From an uncultured Aquimarina sp. (GTDB lineage Bacteria > Bacteroidota > Bacteroidia > Flavobacteriales > Flavobacteriaceae): a DNA stretch of 64,000 bases. Location of the stretch: the NCBI GenBank assembly GCA_947498935.1, contig CANMMM010000001.1:248001-312000 (forward strand). The letters run 5' to 3'. How positions within the stretch are numbered: the stretch's first letter is position 1; each line of letters opens with the position of its first letter. Shown here in pieces: positions 57,182 to 64,000 of this stretch. The position numbers and the translations under genes were made by a program. The notes under the pieces are model-generated. The model was not told the origin of the DNA and did not search any database. It was given only the letters and a program-made list of their open reading frames with translations.

Positions 57182-57884
57182 GAGCTCTTTTTTTTTATAA
57201 TGTTTGTAACTATTGATTCAATATATCAAAAAAAATACTGCTCTTTTAAAAATTAGCACAACTTTATAGGAATTTATCAATTTAGTCTTGTAGAATATGC
57301 TGCCAAAAGGACATCAAGCACAACAATTAGTGATAGAATTCACTACGCACTTTATACTTTTTAATTACGCCAAATGAGCAGTTACAAGCTTTTATACACG
57401 CAAAACTGAATTCTAAAAAAAGAAATCATTTTACTGTAACTACAATGAAAAATCACTAAAAAATAAAAAAAATACCGCATTCTTACCTTATTAACCAAAT
57501 AATAAAAAATAACACACTTAAATCATTGAAAAATTACCAAATCTTTAAAAAATTACATTTTGAGTGGTAAAGATGTAGCATTTTTACGTCTTTCGCTTCA
57601 TTTGTTCTAGGCTAAAACCTACTTTGCTTGTAATTTTGGAAACGATAAAATGAGCGTTAATAACGAATTACGATTATCAAAACCAATAAACTCAAAGACC
57701 TATATCTTTTTGTTGGCAGTACTTGACACTCCTCATATGTATAGAAAACGTAATTTCTACACATTTGACAAAACTGTTTTACTTGAGATATAACGATTAT
57801 TAAGATTGCCTAACTATCAATCTGCACAAATAATCTATCGGTAATTGGTATTCTAATTTCATTAACAACTTAAAACACAAACTA
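57182..57884. other. Intergenic stretch before the GH5 gene
   Basis: About 700 bases, very AT-rich between 57400 and 57560, with no gene seen. A TTGACA-like box followed by TATAG lies near 57723-57745, and the GH5 gene is divergent from the ankyrin gene, so promoters for both should be here. No repeat copy is present. Confidence 0.4.
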
Positions 57885-60821
57885 ATGAAAAAAAAACACC
57901 ACTCATTGAGAGTTAGAGGTGCTACCTTTACTCTCATCTTATTCCTGTGCGCACCGATTATAACGTTTGCGCAGTCTATAGTTAGACAAAACGGTTTATT
58001 AAAGGTTACTAATAATCGTGTAACCAATGAAAGCAGTCAACCCATATCTTTAGCTGGTAATAGTATCTTCTGGAGTAATTTTAGCGAAGGTGCTAAATTC
58101 TACAATGCAGAAACAGTAGCCCATGCAGCTAATGACTGGAATACTAGTATTATTAGAGCTGCAATGGGAGTAGAAGACTCCCAAGGATATCTGACAAATC
58201 CTACCCGCGAAATGAACAAAGTAAAAGCGGTAGTAGATGCAGCTATTGAAAATGGTATTTATGTAATTATCGATTGGCATTCTCACAATGCCGAATTATA
58301 CCAGGGTCAAGCAATAGAATTCTTTACAGAAATGTCTAGACTCTATGGACAAAACAAAAACGTTATCTATGAGATTTATAACGAACCGATAAATCAATCT
58401 TGGACGACGATTAAGAACTACGCAGAGCCTGTAATTGATGCCATTAGAGCAAATGATCCAGATAACCTTATTGTAGTAGGTACTTCCTTCTTCTCTCAAC
58501 GTGTAGAAGAAGCCTCTAGAAATCCTATCGATGATGTAAACTTAGCCTATACACTGCATTTCTATGCTGGTACTCATAGACAAGAACTAAGAGATGAAGC
58601 GATCCGAGCCATGAACAATGGAATTGCCTTATTCGTTACAGAATGGGGAGCCGTTAATGCCGATGGAGACGGAGGAGTAGATAGAGAAGAAACCCTACGT
58701 TGGATGGAATTTCTACAAGAATATAAAATCAGTCATGCAAACTGGTCTATTAGTGACAAAGCAGAAGGCGCTTCTGTAGTCGCTAGCAATGCTGGTGTCA
58801 ATGGATTTGTAAACAACAATCTTACTAGTACCGGAGTCTTTATAAAAGACATCATTTCTAATTGGCAGGGTACGCCTCCCCCTGTAGATACTTGTACAGG
58901 TACAGGAGTAAGCATCACTAGTAGAATCGAAGCAGAAGATTTTTGTAGCCAGTTAGGTGTACTTACAGAACCTACCGAAGATATAGGAGGTGGTACTAAT
59001 GTAGGATACTTAGATCAAGGAGATTTCCTAAAGTATCGAATTAATTTCCCTTCCACAGGCACTTATGAAGTAAAATACCGAGTAGCTAGTCAATTCGATT
59101 CAGGAGCACTTTCTATGAGAATTGGTAATAATATTATAGATAGAGCAGCTATTCCGTTTACAGATGGATGGCAATCATGGACCACCATTACTAGCGAAGT
59201 AGAAATTCCAGTAGGAAACAGAACCGTAGAATTATTTATAGAATCTGGCGGATTCAATATCAATTGGATAGAAATCACTCCTAAAAACAATGCTCCAATA
59301 GAACTTTGTACAGGAGCAGGAAAAAATATCGAAAATAGAATCGAAGCAGAAGATTTCTGCGAAGAAAGCGGAATCAAAACAGAACCTGCTAGCGATATCG
59401 GAGGAGGTACAAATATAGGATACCTAGACAATGGAGATTTTGTTAAATACAGAATCAACTTCCCAGAAGCAGGTACTTACACAGTACAATACCGAGTAGC
59501 CAGTGATTTAGATGTTGGAGAATTAGAATTCAGAGATGGAGACACCGTACTAAATACCACATCCATTCCATTTACAGACGGATGGCAAGAGTGGACTAGC
59601 ATCTCATCTACAATTGAGATCGGACAAGGAAGTAAAACCATCACATTATTCGTAAAATCTGGAGGATTTAATATCAATTGGTTTAAGATAACACCTAAAG
59701 AAAAAGAAGACGATCCAGTAGATGATTTATGTCCAGGAGAAGCAAAAAGCATCGACTTTAGAATCGAAGCAGAAGACTTCTGCCTACAAACTGGCGTACA
59801 AACAGAAAACACATCAGACATAGGAGGTGGATTAAACGTAGGATATTTAGATAATGGAGACTACATGCAGTACAAAATCTATTTCCCATCTAGCGGAGAA
59901 TTCGAAATCAAATACCGAGTAGCTAGTCCATTCGATAGTGCTTTATTAGAACTCGTACAAGGCGATATCCCTATTAGTGAAGTAAACATCCCTAACACTG
60001 GTGGTTGGCAAAATTGGACTACTATTTCCTCTAGATTTAATATGAATGCAGGGACTACTATACTCACGTTATATGTAAAATCTGGTGGGTTTAACGTCAA
60101 CTGGGTAGAAATATCCAAAGTAGATTCAGTAGCCGGAGCACCAGCAGGGAATTGCGGAGGTCAAGGACTAGCTATCGATAGCCTAATAGAAGCAGAAGAT
60201 TTCTGTGAACAAAGCGGTGCAGAAGTAGGAGAAACCTCAGATGCAGGAGGCGGATTCAACCTAGGATTCCTAGACGAAGGAGATTACATGAAATATAGAA
60301 TCAACTTCCCAGTAAGTGGTAGTTACCAAGTACATTATAGAGTATCTACTATCTTTAATACCGGAGCTGTACAAGTTAGAAACAATGGAGCAGTCCTAAG
60401 CGAGACAACGATAACCTCTACAGGAGACTGGAATAACTGGGAGACGGTTACTGATCAAATCGAAATTACTGGTGGCAACCAAACCATCGAACTATATGTA
60501 AAAAATGGTGGATTTAATCTAAACTGGATACGCTTTATTCTTATCTCAGACCAAAAAGCAAGTCCTCTAGACGGCATCACTACATCAGAAAAACCAGAGA
60601 TTACACTATACCCTGTCCCTGCTAAAAACACTCTAAATCTAGCAGGTGTTAAAGAGCGTATGCGTGTCGATGTATATGACATTAATAACAGAACAGTACT
60701 AAGCCAAGAGATTGACATCAACCAAACAACGATTGACATCTCTCAATTACCTGCAGGAAGTTACTTTGTCAAATATGACAATGAGAAGTACCAAACTTTT
60801 GGCAGATTTTTCAAACAATAA
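57885..60821 (+). CDS. Secreted GH5 glycoside hydrolase with four CBM6 modules and T9SS tail
   Basis: A 978-residue secreted enzyme. Signal peptide ends at FAQ (residue ~30). The GH5 catalytic domain (~33-327) has the acid/base Glu in IYEIYNEP (Glu167) and nucleophile Glu in LFVTEWGA (Glu253), with IIDWHSHNA and LHFYAGTH supporting the cellulase-like (GH5_2) branch. Four CBM6 beta-sandwiches follow, each beginning RIEAEDFC (or LIEAEDFC), containing a GxxxxDxGDYxKYRINFP-like stretch and ending GGFNINW; each has a Cys pair. The C-terminus (ITLYPVPAKNTLNLAG...GSYFVKYDNEKY) is a T9SS type A sorting domain. Likely an endo-beta-glucanase; the exact glucan is not determinable. Confidence 0.9.
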   Translation: MKKKHHSLRVRGATFTLILFLCAPIITFAQSIVRQNGLLKVTNNRVTNESSQPISLAGNSIFWSNFSEGAKFYNAETVAHAANDWNTSIIRAAMGVEDSQGYLTNPTREMNKVKAVVDAAIENGIYVIIDWHSHNAELYQGQAIEFFTEMSRLYGQNKNVIYEIYNEPINQSWTTIKNYAEPVIDAIRANDPDNLIVVGTSFFSQRVEEASRNPIDDVNLAYTLHFYAGTHRQELRDEAIRAMNNGIALFVTEWGAVNADGDGGVDREETLRWMEFLQEYKISHANWSISDKAEGASVVASNAGVNGFVNNNLTSTGVFIKDIISNWQGTPPPVDTCTGTGVSITSRIEAEDFCSQLGVLTEPTEDIGGGTNVGYLDQGDFLKYRINFPSTGTYEVKYRVASQFDSGALSMRIGNNIIDRAAIPFTDGWQSWTTITSEVEIPVGNRTVELFIESGGFNINWIEITPKNNAPIELCTGAGKNIENRIEAEDFCEESGIKTEPASDIGGGTNIGYLDNGDFVKYRINFPEAGTYTVQYRVASDLDVGELEFRDGDTVLNTTSIPFTDGWQEWTSISSTIEIGQGSKTITLFVKSGGFNINWFKITPKEKEDDPVDDLCPGEAKSIDFRIEAEDFCLQTGVQTENTSDIGGGLNVGYLDNGDYMQYKIYFPSSGEFEIKYRVASPFDSALLELVQGDIPISEVNIPNTGGWQNWTTISSRFNMNAGTTILTLYVKSGGFNVNWVEISKVDSVAGAPAGNCGGQGLAIDSLIEAEDFCEQSGAEVGETSDAGGGFNLGFLDEGDYMKYRINFPVSGSYQVHYRVSTIFNTGAVQVRNNGAVLSETTITSTGDWNNWETVTDQIEITGGNQTIELYVKNGGFNLNWIRFILISDQKASPLDGITTSEKPEITLYPVPAKNTLNLAGVKERMRVDVYDINNRTVLSQEIDINQTTIDISQLPAGSYFVKYDNEKYQTFGRFFKQ

Positions 60822-60916
60822 ACATTATACCTACTTAGCTTAATACATGATAGCTGGTGCATACAACAGTATGCCCAGCTATTTTTTTTACACATATTCT
60901 TTTCTATTATTTTTTA

Positions 60917-61012
60917 GGGCGTTACCCCCTCTTTGAATCGGGGGTCGGGCTATCCGCTGTATCTTTTTTGTTAGAAAAAAACAAAAAAGGATGCCGCTCC
61001 TATCCCTAACGC
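60917..61012 (+). repeat. REP-like dispersed repeat, copy 6 (subtype A)
   Basis: It starts GGGCGTTACCCCCTCTTTG (a longer C-run than in other copies), contains GGGTCGGGCTATCCGCTG and the hairpin TCTTTTTTGTTAG/AACAAAAAAGGA, and ends CTATCCCTAACGC. It lies 3' of the GH5 gene. Confidence 0.88.
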
Positions 61013-61265
61013 AAATAACATCGCTGGCATAAACAGCAATTACAAAAAAATCACATAACATGCATACAATACAGTTATCATATATCGTATAACACTCGAT
61101 TTCTAGCAGTTATACACCCTAAAAAAACAACACATCATCAGCTATCTAACCACTGATATGTTAAAAAACAACCTAACTATGAAAAAATAGCTAAGAAACA
61201 GAGTAACATTTTACTCCATTAAGACACTTATAACAAACTACATATTTTAAAACGATACAATAATT

Positions 61266-61379
61266 ATGAAAAGAATCTGTATCCTATGCACCTTACTTAT
61301 AGACATCACCATTACATCATGTACCGTAGAATGTGAATGCGAAGTAAAAGAAGATGGCACTGTAGAATGCCCTTGCTAA
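61266..61379 (+). CDS. Candidate cysteine-rich micro-lipoprotein, 37 aa
   Basis: A short frame from ATG 61266 to TAA 61379. It opens with MKRICILCTLLIDITITSC, a compact basic/hydrophobic signal ending in a plausible lipobox cysteine; the mature peptide is only ~19 residues (CTVECECEVKEDGTVECPC) with six cysteines, acidic. It may be a metal-binding surface tag or a spurious frame. It lies in the 790-base spacer between the GH5 gene and the 197-residue protein, both on the same strand. No family recognised. Confidence 0.5.
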   Translation: MKRICILCTLLIDITITSCTVECECEVKEDGTVECPC

Positions 61380-61447
61380 ACATAGTATCGAAGCAAAAGT
61401 AAATTCAAAACAAACTAATTAGGACAAATACAATGTATCTTTGCATT

Positions 61448-61557
61448 GAAGTGTTTTATACTTTTTTTTTGATTTCAGTGAAAAAAAAGTCTTGTGATCA
61501 AATACAGTTTTTTCTGTTGCATAGCACCACTAAAAAACTAAAAAGGGTATATCACTT
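61448..61557 (-). mobile_element. MITE-like element, copy E (internally deleted)
   Basis: The left end GAAGTGTTTTATAC and the blocks TTTGATTTCAGTGAAAAA and TTGTGATCAAATACAG match copy D. About 50 bp is missing from the inner right half, and the right end reads ATATCACTTTA. A TATCTTTG promoter-like box lies at its left edge (61436-61443) and could drive the next gene. Confidence 0.6.
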
Positions 61558-61609
61558 TATATATAATCACAAATAACACAAAGGTAAATTCCGTCCTTTT
61601 TACAAAAGA

Positions 61610-62203
61610 ATGAAGAAAGCAACAATATTACTAACAGTACTCGTCACCTGTTTCATTACACATTGTTTTGCACAAACAGAAGAAGCCATACTATATTTTA
61701 ATGATGGTACTTCTGTACCCGGATATGCCCGTATAAAAAACAATCGAATCAAGTTTAGAGTTTCTTTAGACAGCAAAGCAGATTTTTGGGGATATGAAAT
61801 GATAGAAAAAGTTGAATTCGAAACCTTTTTTGGCCCTAAAATATTTAGGTACATTAAAGTAAACGATATCAACAACCCCATTTTAATGGAAATAGTAACA
61901 GAAGGACACGTCTCATTATACAGAAAAAGAAAAATCACATGGGGACATGAATCACTAGCTACCCCAATAGGAATTCCTGATCACATAAAAAAGACAGAAA
62001 AAAACACCAACTTCCTAATTCGAGAAGGAGAGGACTTCCCCTCTTGTCTAAACTGTGATTTCCTTAATCGGTGGAAAAAACGCACCATAGATTTTCTTAG
62101 TAATTGTCCCGGGCTCGTTGAAAAAATAAAAACTGGAGTCTATGGAGAAGACGACTTAAAAGATATTGTAGAATACTATAATGATTTCTGTGCTGATCAT
62201 TAA
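61610..62203 (+). CDS. Secreted protein of unknown function
   Basis: A 197-residue exported protein with a signal peptide ending THCFAQ (MKKATILLTVLVTCFITHCFAQ). The mature part begins EEAILYFNDGTSVPGYARIK and contains several alternating strands, then a His/Lys-rich middle and a helical C-terminus with four cysteines (PSCLNCDFLNRWKK, SNCPG, DFCADH). The opening strand pattern resembles short beta-barrel envelope proteins of Bacteroidota, but I do not recognise a family. Its upstream region includes MITE copy E. It is convergent with the repressor gene. Confidence 0.7.
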   Translation: MKKATILLTVLVTCFITHCFAQTEEAILYFNDGTSVPGYARIKNNRIKFRVSLDSKADFWGYEMIEKVEFETFFGPKIFRYIKVNDINNPILMEIVTEGHVSLYRKRKITWGHESLATPIGIPDHIKKTEKNTNFLIREGEDFPSCLNCDFLNRWKKRTIDFLSNCPGLVEKIKTGVYGEDDLKDIVEYYNDFCADH

Positions 62204-62254
62204 AACGAATACAACCCTACAAAGATAATCTCAGACAACCATATTATCTTTTCG

Positions 62255-63013
62255 TCATACCATTTTAGTTTTTAGCGTCGAAATATCTTCTTCGATACGC
62301 TGCAATGAATGCGTAATCGTATCCATTGGAGCAGGTACACGATGATAAAAAACAGTACATACCTTCCATATTTCTTTAACAGCTGATACAGGTACTATCA
62401 TAGCATCGATATGCTTATGATCTGCACGCAATACCAGTTGCGCCCCTTCTTGATACATCCTTCTAAAAATAAGTTGTGTATCTGTGACTACCAATACTAG
62501 TATCCCATTAGACAATGTTTCGATTTCAGCTAGCGACACATGCACCCCAATCACAATATCATTGGGATAATACCCCTCATCGTACTGTGTCATTTCTAAG
62601 TTCGATACTGTATAGCCTCTGTATTCCTTGGTTTCGTCTAATGGGAGCTGCAATACAGGCAACTCATTAATAAAACGTTCCTGATCATACGCCTCTATAT
62701 ACTCGGCAGTAGTAGTAGCGGTAATACACGGGATATATGCAAACTGCTCTCTGCGCAAGACCTGCGTATAGGTAGTCAACTCCCCTTTGAAACGCAATAA
62801 TTCATTTACCGTGAGCTCGCCAGTGAGCAACGCATCTATTTGTATGCTAAAATAATTAGCTATCTTAATAATTGTGTCGATCTTAGGCTCACTCCTCCCC
62901 TCTTCATACGCCCCCAAAGTCCCTCTTTTTAAGTCAAATAGTTCCGCAAAAGCCTGTTGACTCAATCCTTTAACACTACGTATCTTTTTTATATTTTTTC
63001 CAAAAAATGACAT
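62255..63013 (-). CDS. XRE-family transcriptional regulator with LexA/CI-like C-terminal domain
   Basis: A 252-residue repressor-like protein. The N-terminal helix-turn-helix (~residues 5-60; IRSVKGLSQQAFAELFDLK, RGTLGAYEEGRSEPKIDTII) is of XRE type. The C-terminal domain (~95-235) follows the S24/LexA-like pattern (LQLPLDETKEYRGYTV, YPNDIVIGV, and final EIWKV), but where self-cleaving members have a GDSM motif it has LEMT, so the nucleophilic serine is absent and cleavage is not expected. It may be ligand-responsive. Divergent from the ybjN-pspA genes, with three GCTAAT boxes between them. Confidence 0.82.
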   Translation of the reverse strand: MSFFGKNIKKIRSVKGLSQQAFAELFDLKRGTLGAYEEGRSEPKIDTIIKIANYFSIQIDALLTGELTVNELLRFKGELTTYTQVLRREQFAYIPCITATTTAEYIEAYDQERFINELPVLQLPLDETKEYRGYTVSNLEMTQYDEGYYPNDIVIGVHVSLAEIETLSNGILVLVVTDTQLIFRRMYQEGAQLVLRADHKHIDAMIVPVSAVKEIWKVCTVFYHRVPAPMDTITHSLQRIEEDISTLKTKMV

Positions 63014-63391
63014 TTTTTGCTAATTTTATTTGCAATTATCCGTTTTTATTGTACATTTACACTAACAATATTAGCTAATAGATTTCATTTCTGCTAATTT
63101 TAATAGACAAACCTGTTGTAAAACACTTAATTTTGTGGTTTTACCGTAGGCTGCTACTGTTTTTAGCAATTTCAATCATTCATTAATCATTAACAACAGC
63201 ATACCCATGATCATCATCGCACAATTCATAATCAATTTAGTCGTCAAAGTCTCTGAGAATATTTCCTATTTTTGGCACTAACAGCTACGTATTATCATAG
63301 AAGTGTGTAAAGTGCTTGCAATTAGCTATAAAAATGAAAAACAGCACACCACTTCACGACATAAAAACAACTAACTAATCTATAAACACCT
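63014..63391. promoter_or_regulatory. Divergent control region between the repressor gene and ybjN-pspA
   Basis: GCTAATTTTA occurs at 63019-63028 and 63093-63102, and the perfect palindrome ATTAGCTAAT at 63070-63079, a likely operator set for the repressor. A TACATTTA box (63052-63059) could be a plus-strand promoter element. A 24-codon frame at 63207-63281 was considered and not called. Confidence 0.5.
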
Positions 63392-63787
63392 ATGCAAGAT
63401 CATTTTCAACTTGTAAAAGAGTACTTATTACAACTCCGATTCCATATTGCACATGAAAATAAAAAGGAAGGTATCCTAATGGTGAGCAAAGAGAATGATG
63501 GTATCAAAAACCTCATCATCGGAGTAGCACACCCTATTTTGATCATAGAACAATATGTTTTTACGATCCAAAACCAAGAAGCGCTTGTACATAAAAACTT
63601 GCTCCAGAAAAATAGGGATATCATACACGGAGCATTTGTATTGGATGAAACAGGCCAAAAAGTAATTTTTAGAGACACGCTGCAATTAGAAAATCTAGAC
63701 CTCAACGAACTTGAAGGCACACTAAACTCTCTGAGTCTATTATTGAGTGAATATGCGCAGCAAATTATCAATTTTTCAAAATACTAA
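63392..63787 (+). CDS. YbjN-domain protein (CesT/Tir chaperone-like)
   Basis: A 131-residue cytoplasmic protein with the YbjN/CesT-like alpha-beta pattern: an N-terminal helix (HFQLVKEYLLQLRFHIAHEN), strands GILMVSKENDGIKNLIIGVA and ILIIEQYVFTI, then helix KNLLQKNRDIIHGAF and strands ending VIFRDTLQLENLDLNEL. Members are type III-like chaperone folds or stress regulators. It is followed 4 bases later by a PspA/IM30 gene; ybjN-pspA pairs are common in this phylum and suggest a membrane-stress role. Confidence 0.75.
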   Translation: MQDHFQLVKEYLLQLRFHIAHENKKEGILMVSKENDGIKNLIIGVAHPILIIEQYVFTIQNQEALVHKNLLQKNRDIIHGAFVLDETGQKVIFRDTLQLENLDLNELEGTLNSLSLLLSEYAQQIINFSKY

Positions 63788-63791
63788 ACAT

Positions 63792-64000
63792 ATGAATTTT
63801 TTTAAACGATTATTTAAGATAGGAGAAGCCGAAGCGAACGCGGCAATTGACAACATGGAAGATCCCATTAAAATGACTGAACAGGGGATCAGAGATATGA
63901 AAAACGATCTAGAAAAAAGCATCGAGGCGCTAGCACAAGTAAAAGCAATGGCTATACGTACTAAAAATGACACTGAAGAAGCGGCTGCTAAGGCAGACGA
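63792..64000 (+). CDS. pspA: PspA/IM30 family protein, partial
   Basis: The first 69 codons of a PspA/IM30 (ESCRT-III-like) membrane-remodelling protein; the gene continues beyond the window. MNFFKRLFKIGEAEANAAID starts with the amphipathic membrane-binding helix, followed by the coiled-coil opening (MEDPIKMTEQGIRDMKNDLE, then EALAQVKAMAIRTKND). It starts 4 bases after the YbjN gene, so the two are cotranscribed. Confidence 0.88.
   Translation, partial: MNFFKRLFKIGEAEANAAIDNMEDPIKMTEQGIRDMKNDLEKSIEALAQVKAMAIRTKNDTEEAAAKAD

Noticed and set aside
63207..63281. A 24-codon hydrophobic frame upstream of ybjN
   Set aside because: Too short and without a start signal or terminator; it lies within the divergent control region.
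1..64000. CRISPR arrays, rRNA genes, prophage genes or a full IS
   Set aside because: No regularly spaced identical repeats, no rRNA-like sequence, and no capsid, tail or transposase frames were seen.

Overview
The window is chromosomal DNA of a flavobacterium (Bacteroidota, probably Flavobacteriaceae). The signs are AT-rich sequence, near absence of Shine-Dalgarno sites, the Bacteroidota promoter signature (TTG, about 19 bases, TAnnTTTG) before several genes, alternative complex III genes, type IX secretion (T9SS) C-terminal sorting domains, and typical family markers (DUF5916, DUF5686, GT117/DUF2723, CTnDOT-type TraG/TraM). A marine polysaccharide-degrading genus such as Aquimarina would fit, but the genus is a guess.

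Layout. 1-6144 (minus): actA-actB-actC of alternative complex III; actC runs off the left edge and carries a fused helix-hairpin-helix tail. 6370-11742: a SPOR protein, then the rimP-nusA-infB operon (minus), with a terminator-like hairpin in its short leader. 11980-14298: universal stress protein, FG-GAP lipoprotein, tRNA-Gln. 14630-24678: GT117-type membrane glycosyltransferase, polysaccharide deacetylase, a cysteine-free thioredoxin-fold protein, membrane metallophosphoesterase, DNA polymerase I, TerC. 24875-35798: surface and envelope proteins, including two tandem paralogous LRR/Ig/T9SS proteins, a serine hydrolase and a DUF5916 outer-membrane protein. 36054-48539: rplM-rpsI-rpsB-tsf and pyrH-frr, normally neighbours, separated by about 8 kb that holds a four-gene conjugation-type operon (coupling ATPase, M23 peptidase, TraM/VirB10-like, TraG/VirB4-like). 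49042-57181: DUF5686 protein, MMPL/RND exporter, asnS, and a hypothetical/ankyrin pair. 57885-64000: secreted GH5 enzyme with four CBM6 modules and a T9SS tail, a cysteine-rich micro-lipoprotein, an unknown secreted protein, a LexA/CI-like repressor divergent from ybjN-pspA (pspA cut by the right edge).

Two dispersed non-coding repeat families run through the intergenic spaces. One is a GC-rich REP-like element of about 90 bp (six copies, mostly 3' of genes). The other is a MITE-like element of about 161 bp with terminal inverted repeats (two full-length near-identical copies plus three degenerate or deleted ones). No transposase, CRISPR array, rRNA or prophage was seen.

The most unusual items are the isolated minimal transfer-type operon inserted in the tsf-pyrH ribosomal cluster with a dyad-rich upstream region, the MITE family, the REP-like family, the ActC-HhH fusion, and the putative attenuator ahead of rimP-nusA-infB. 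Functions come from reading motifs and family memory; no database search was run.
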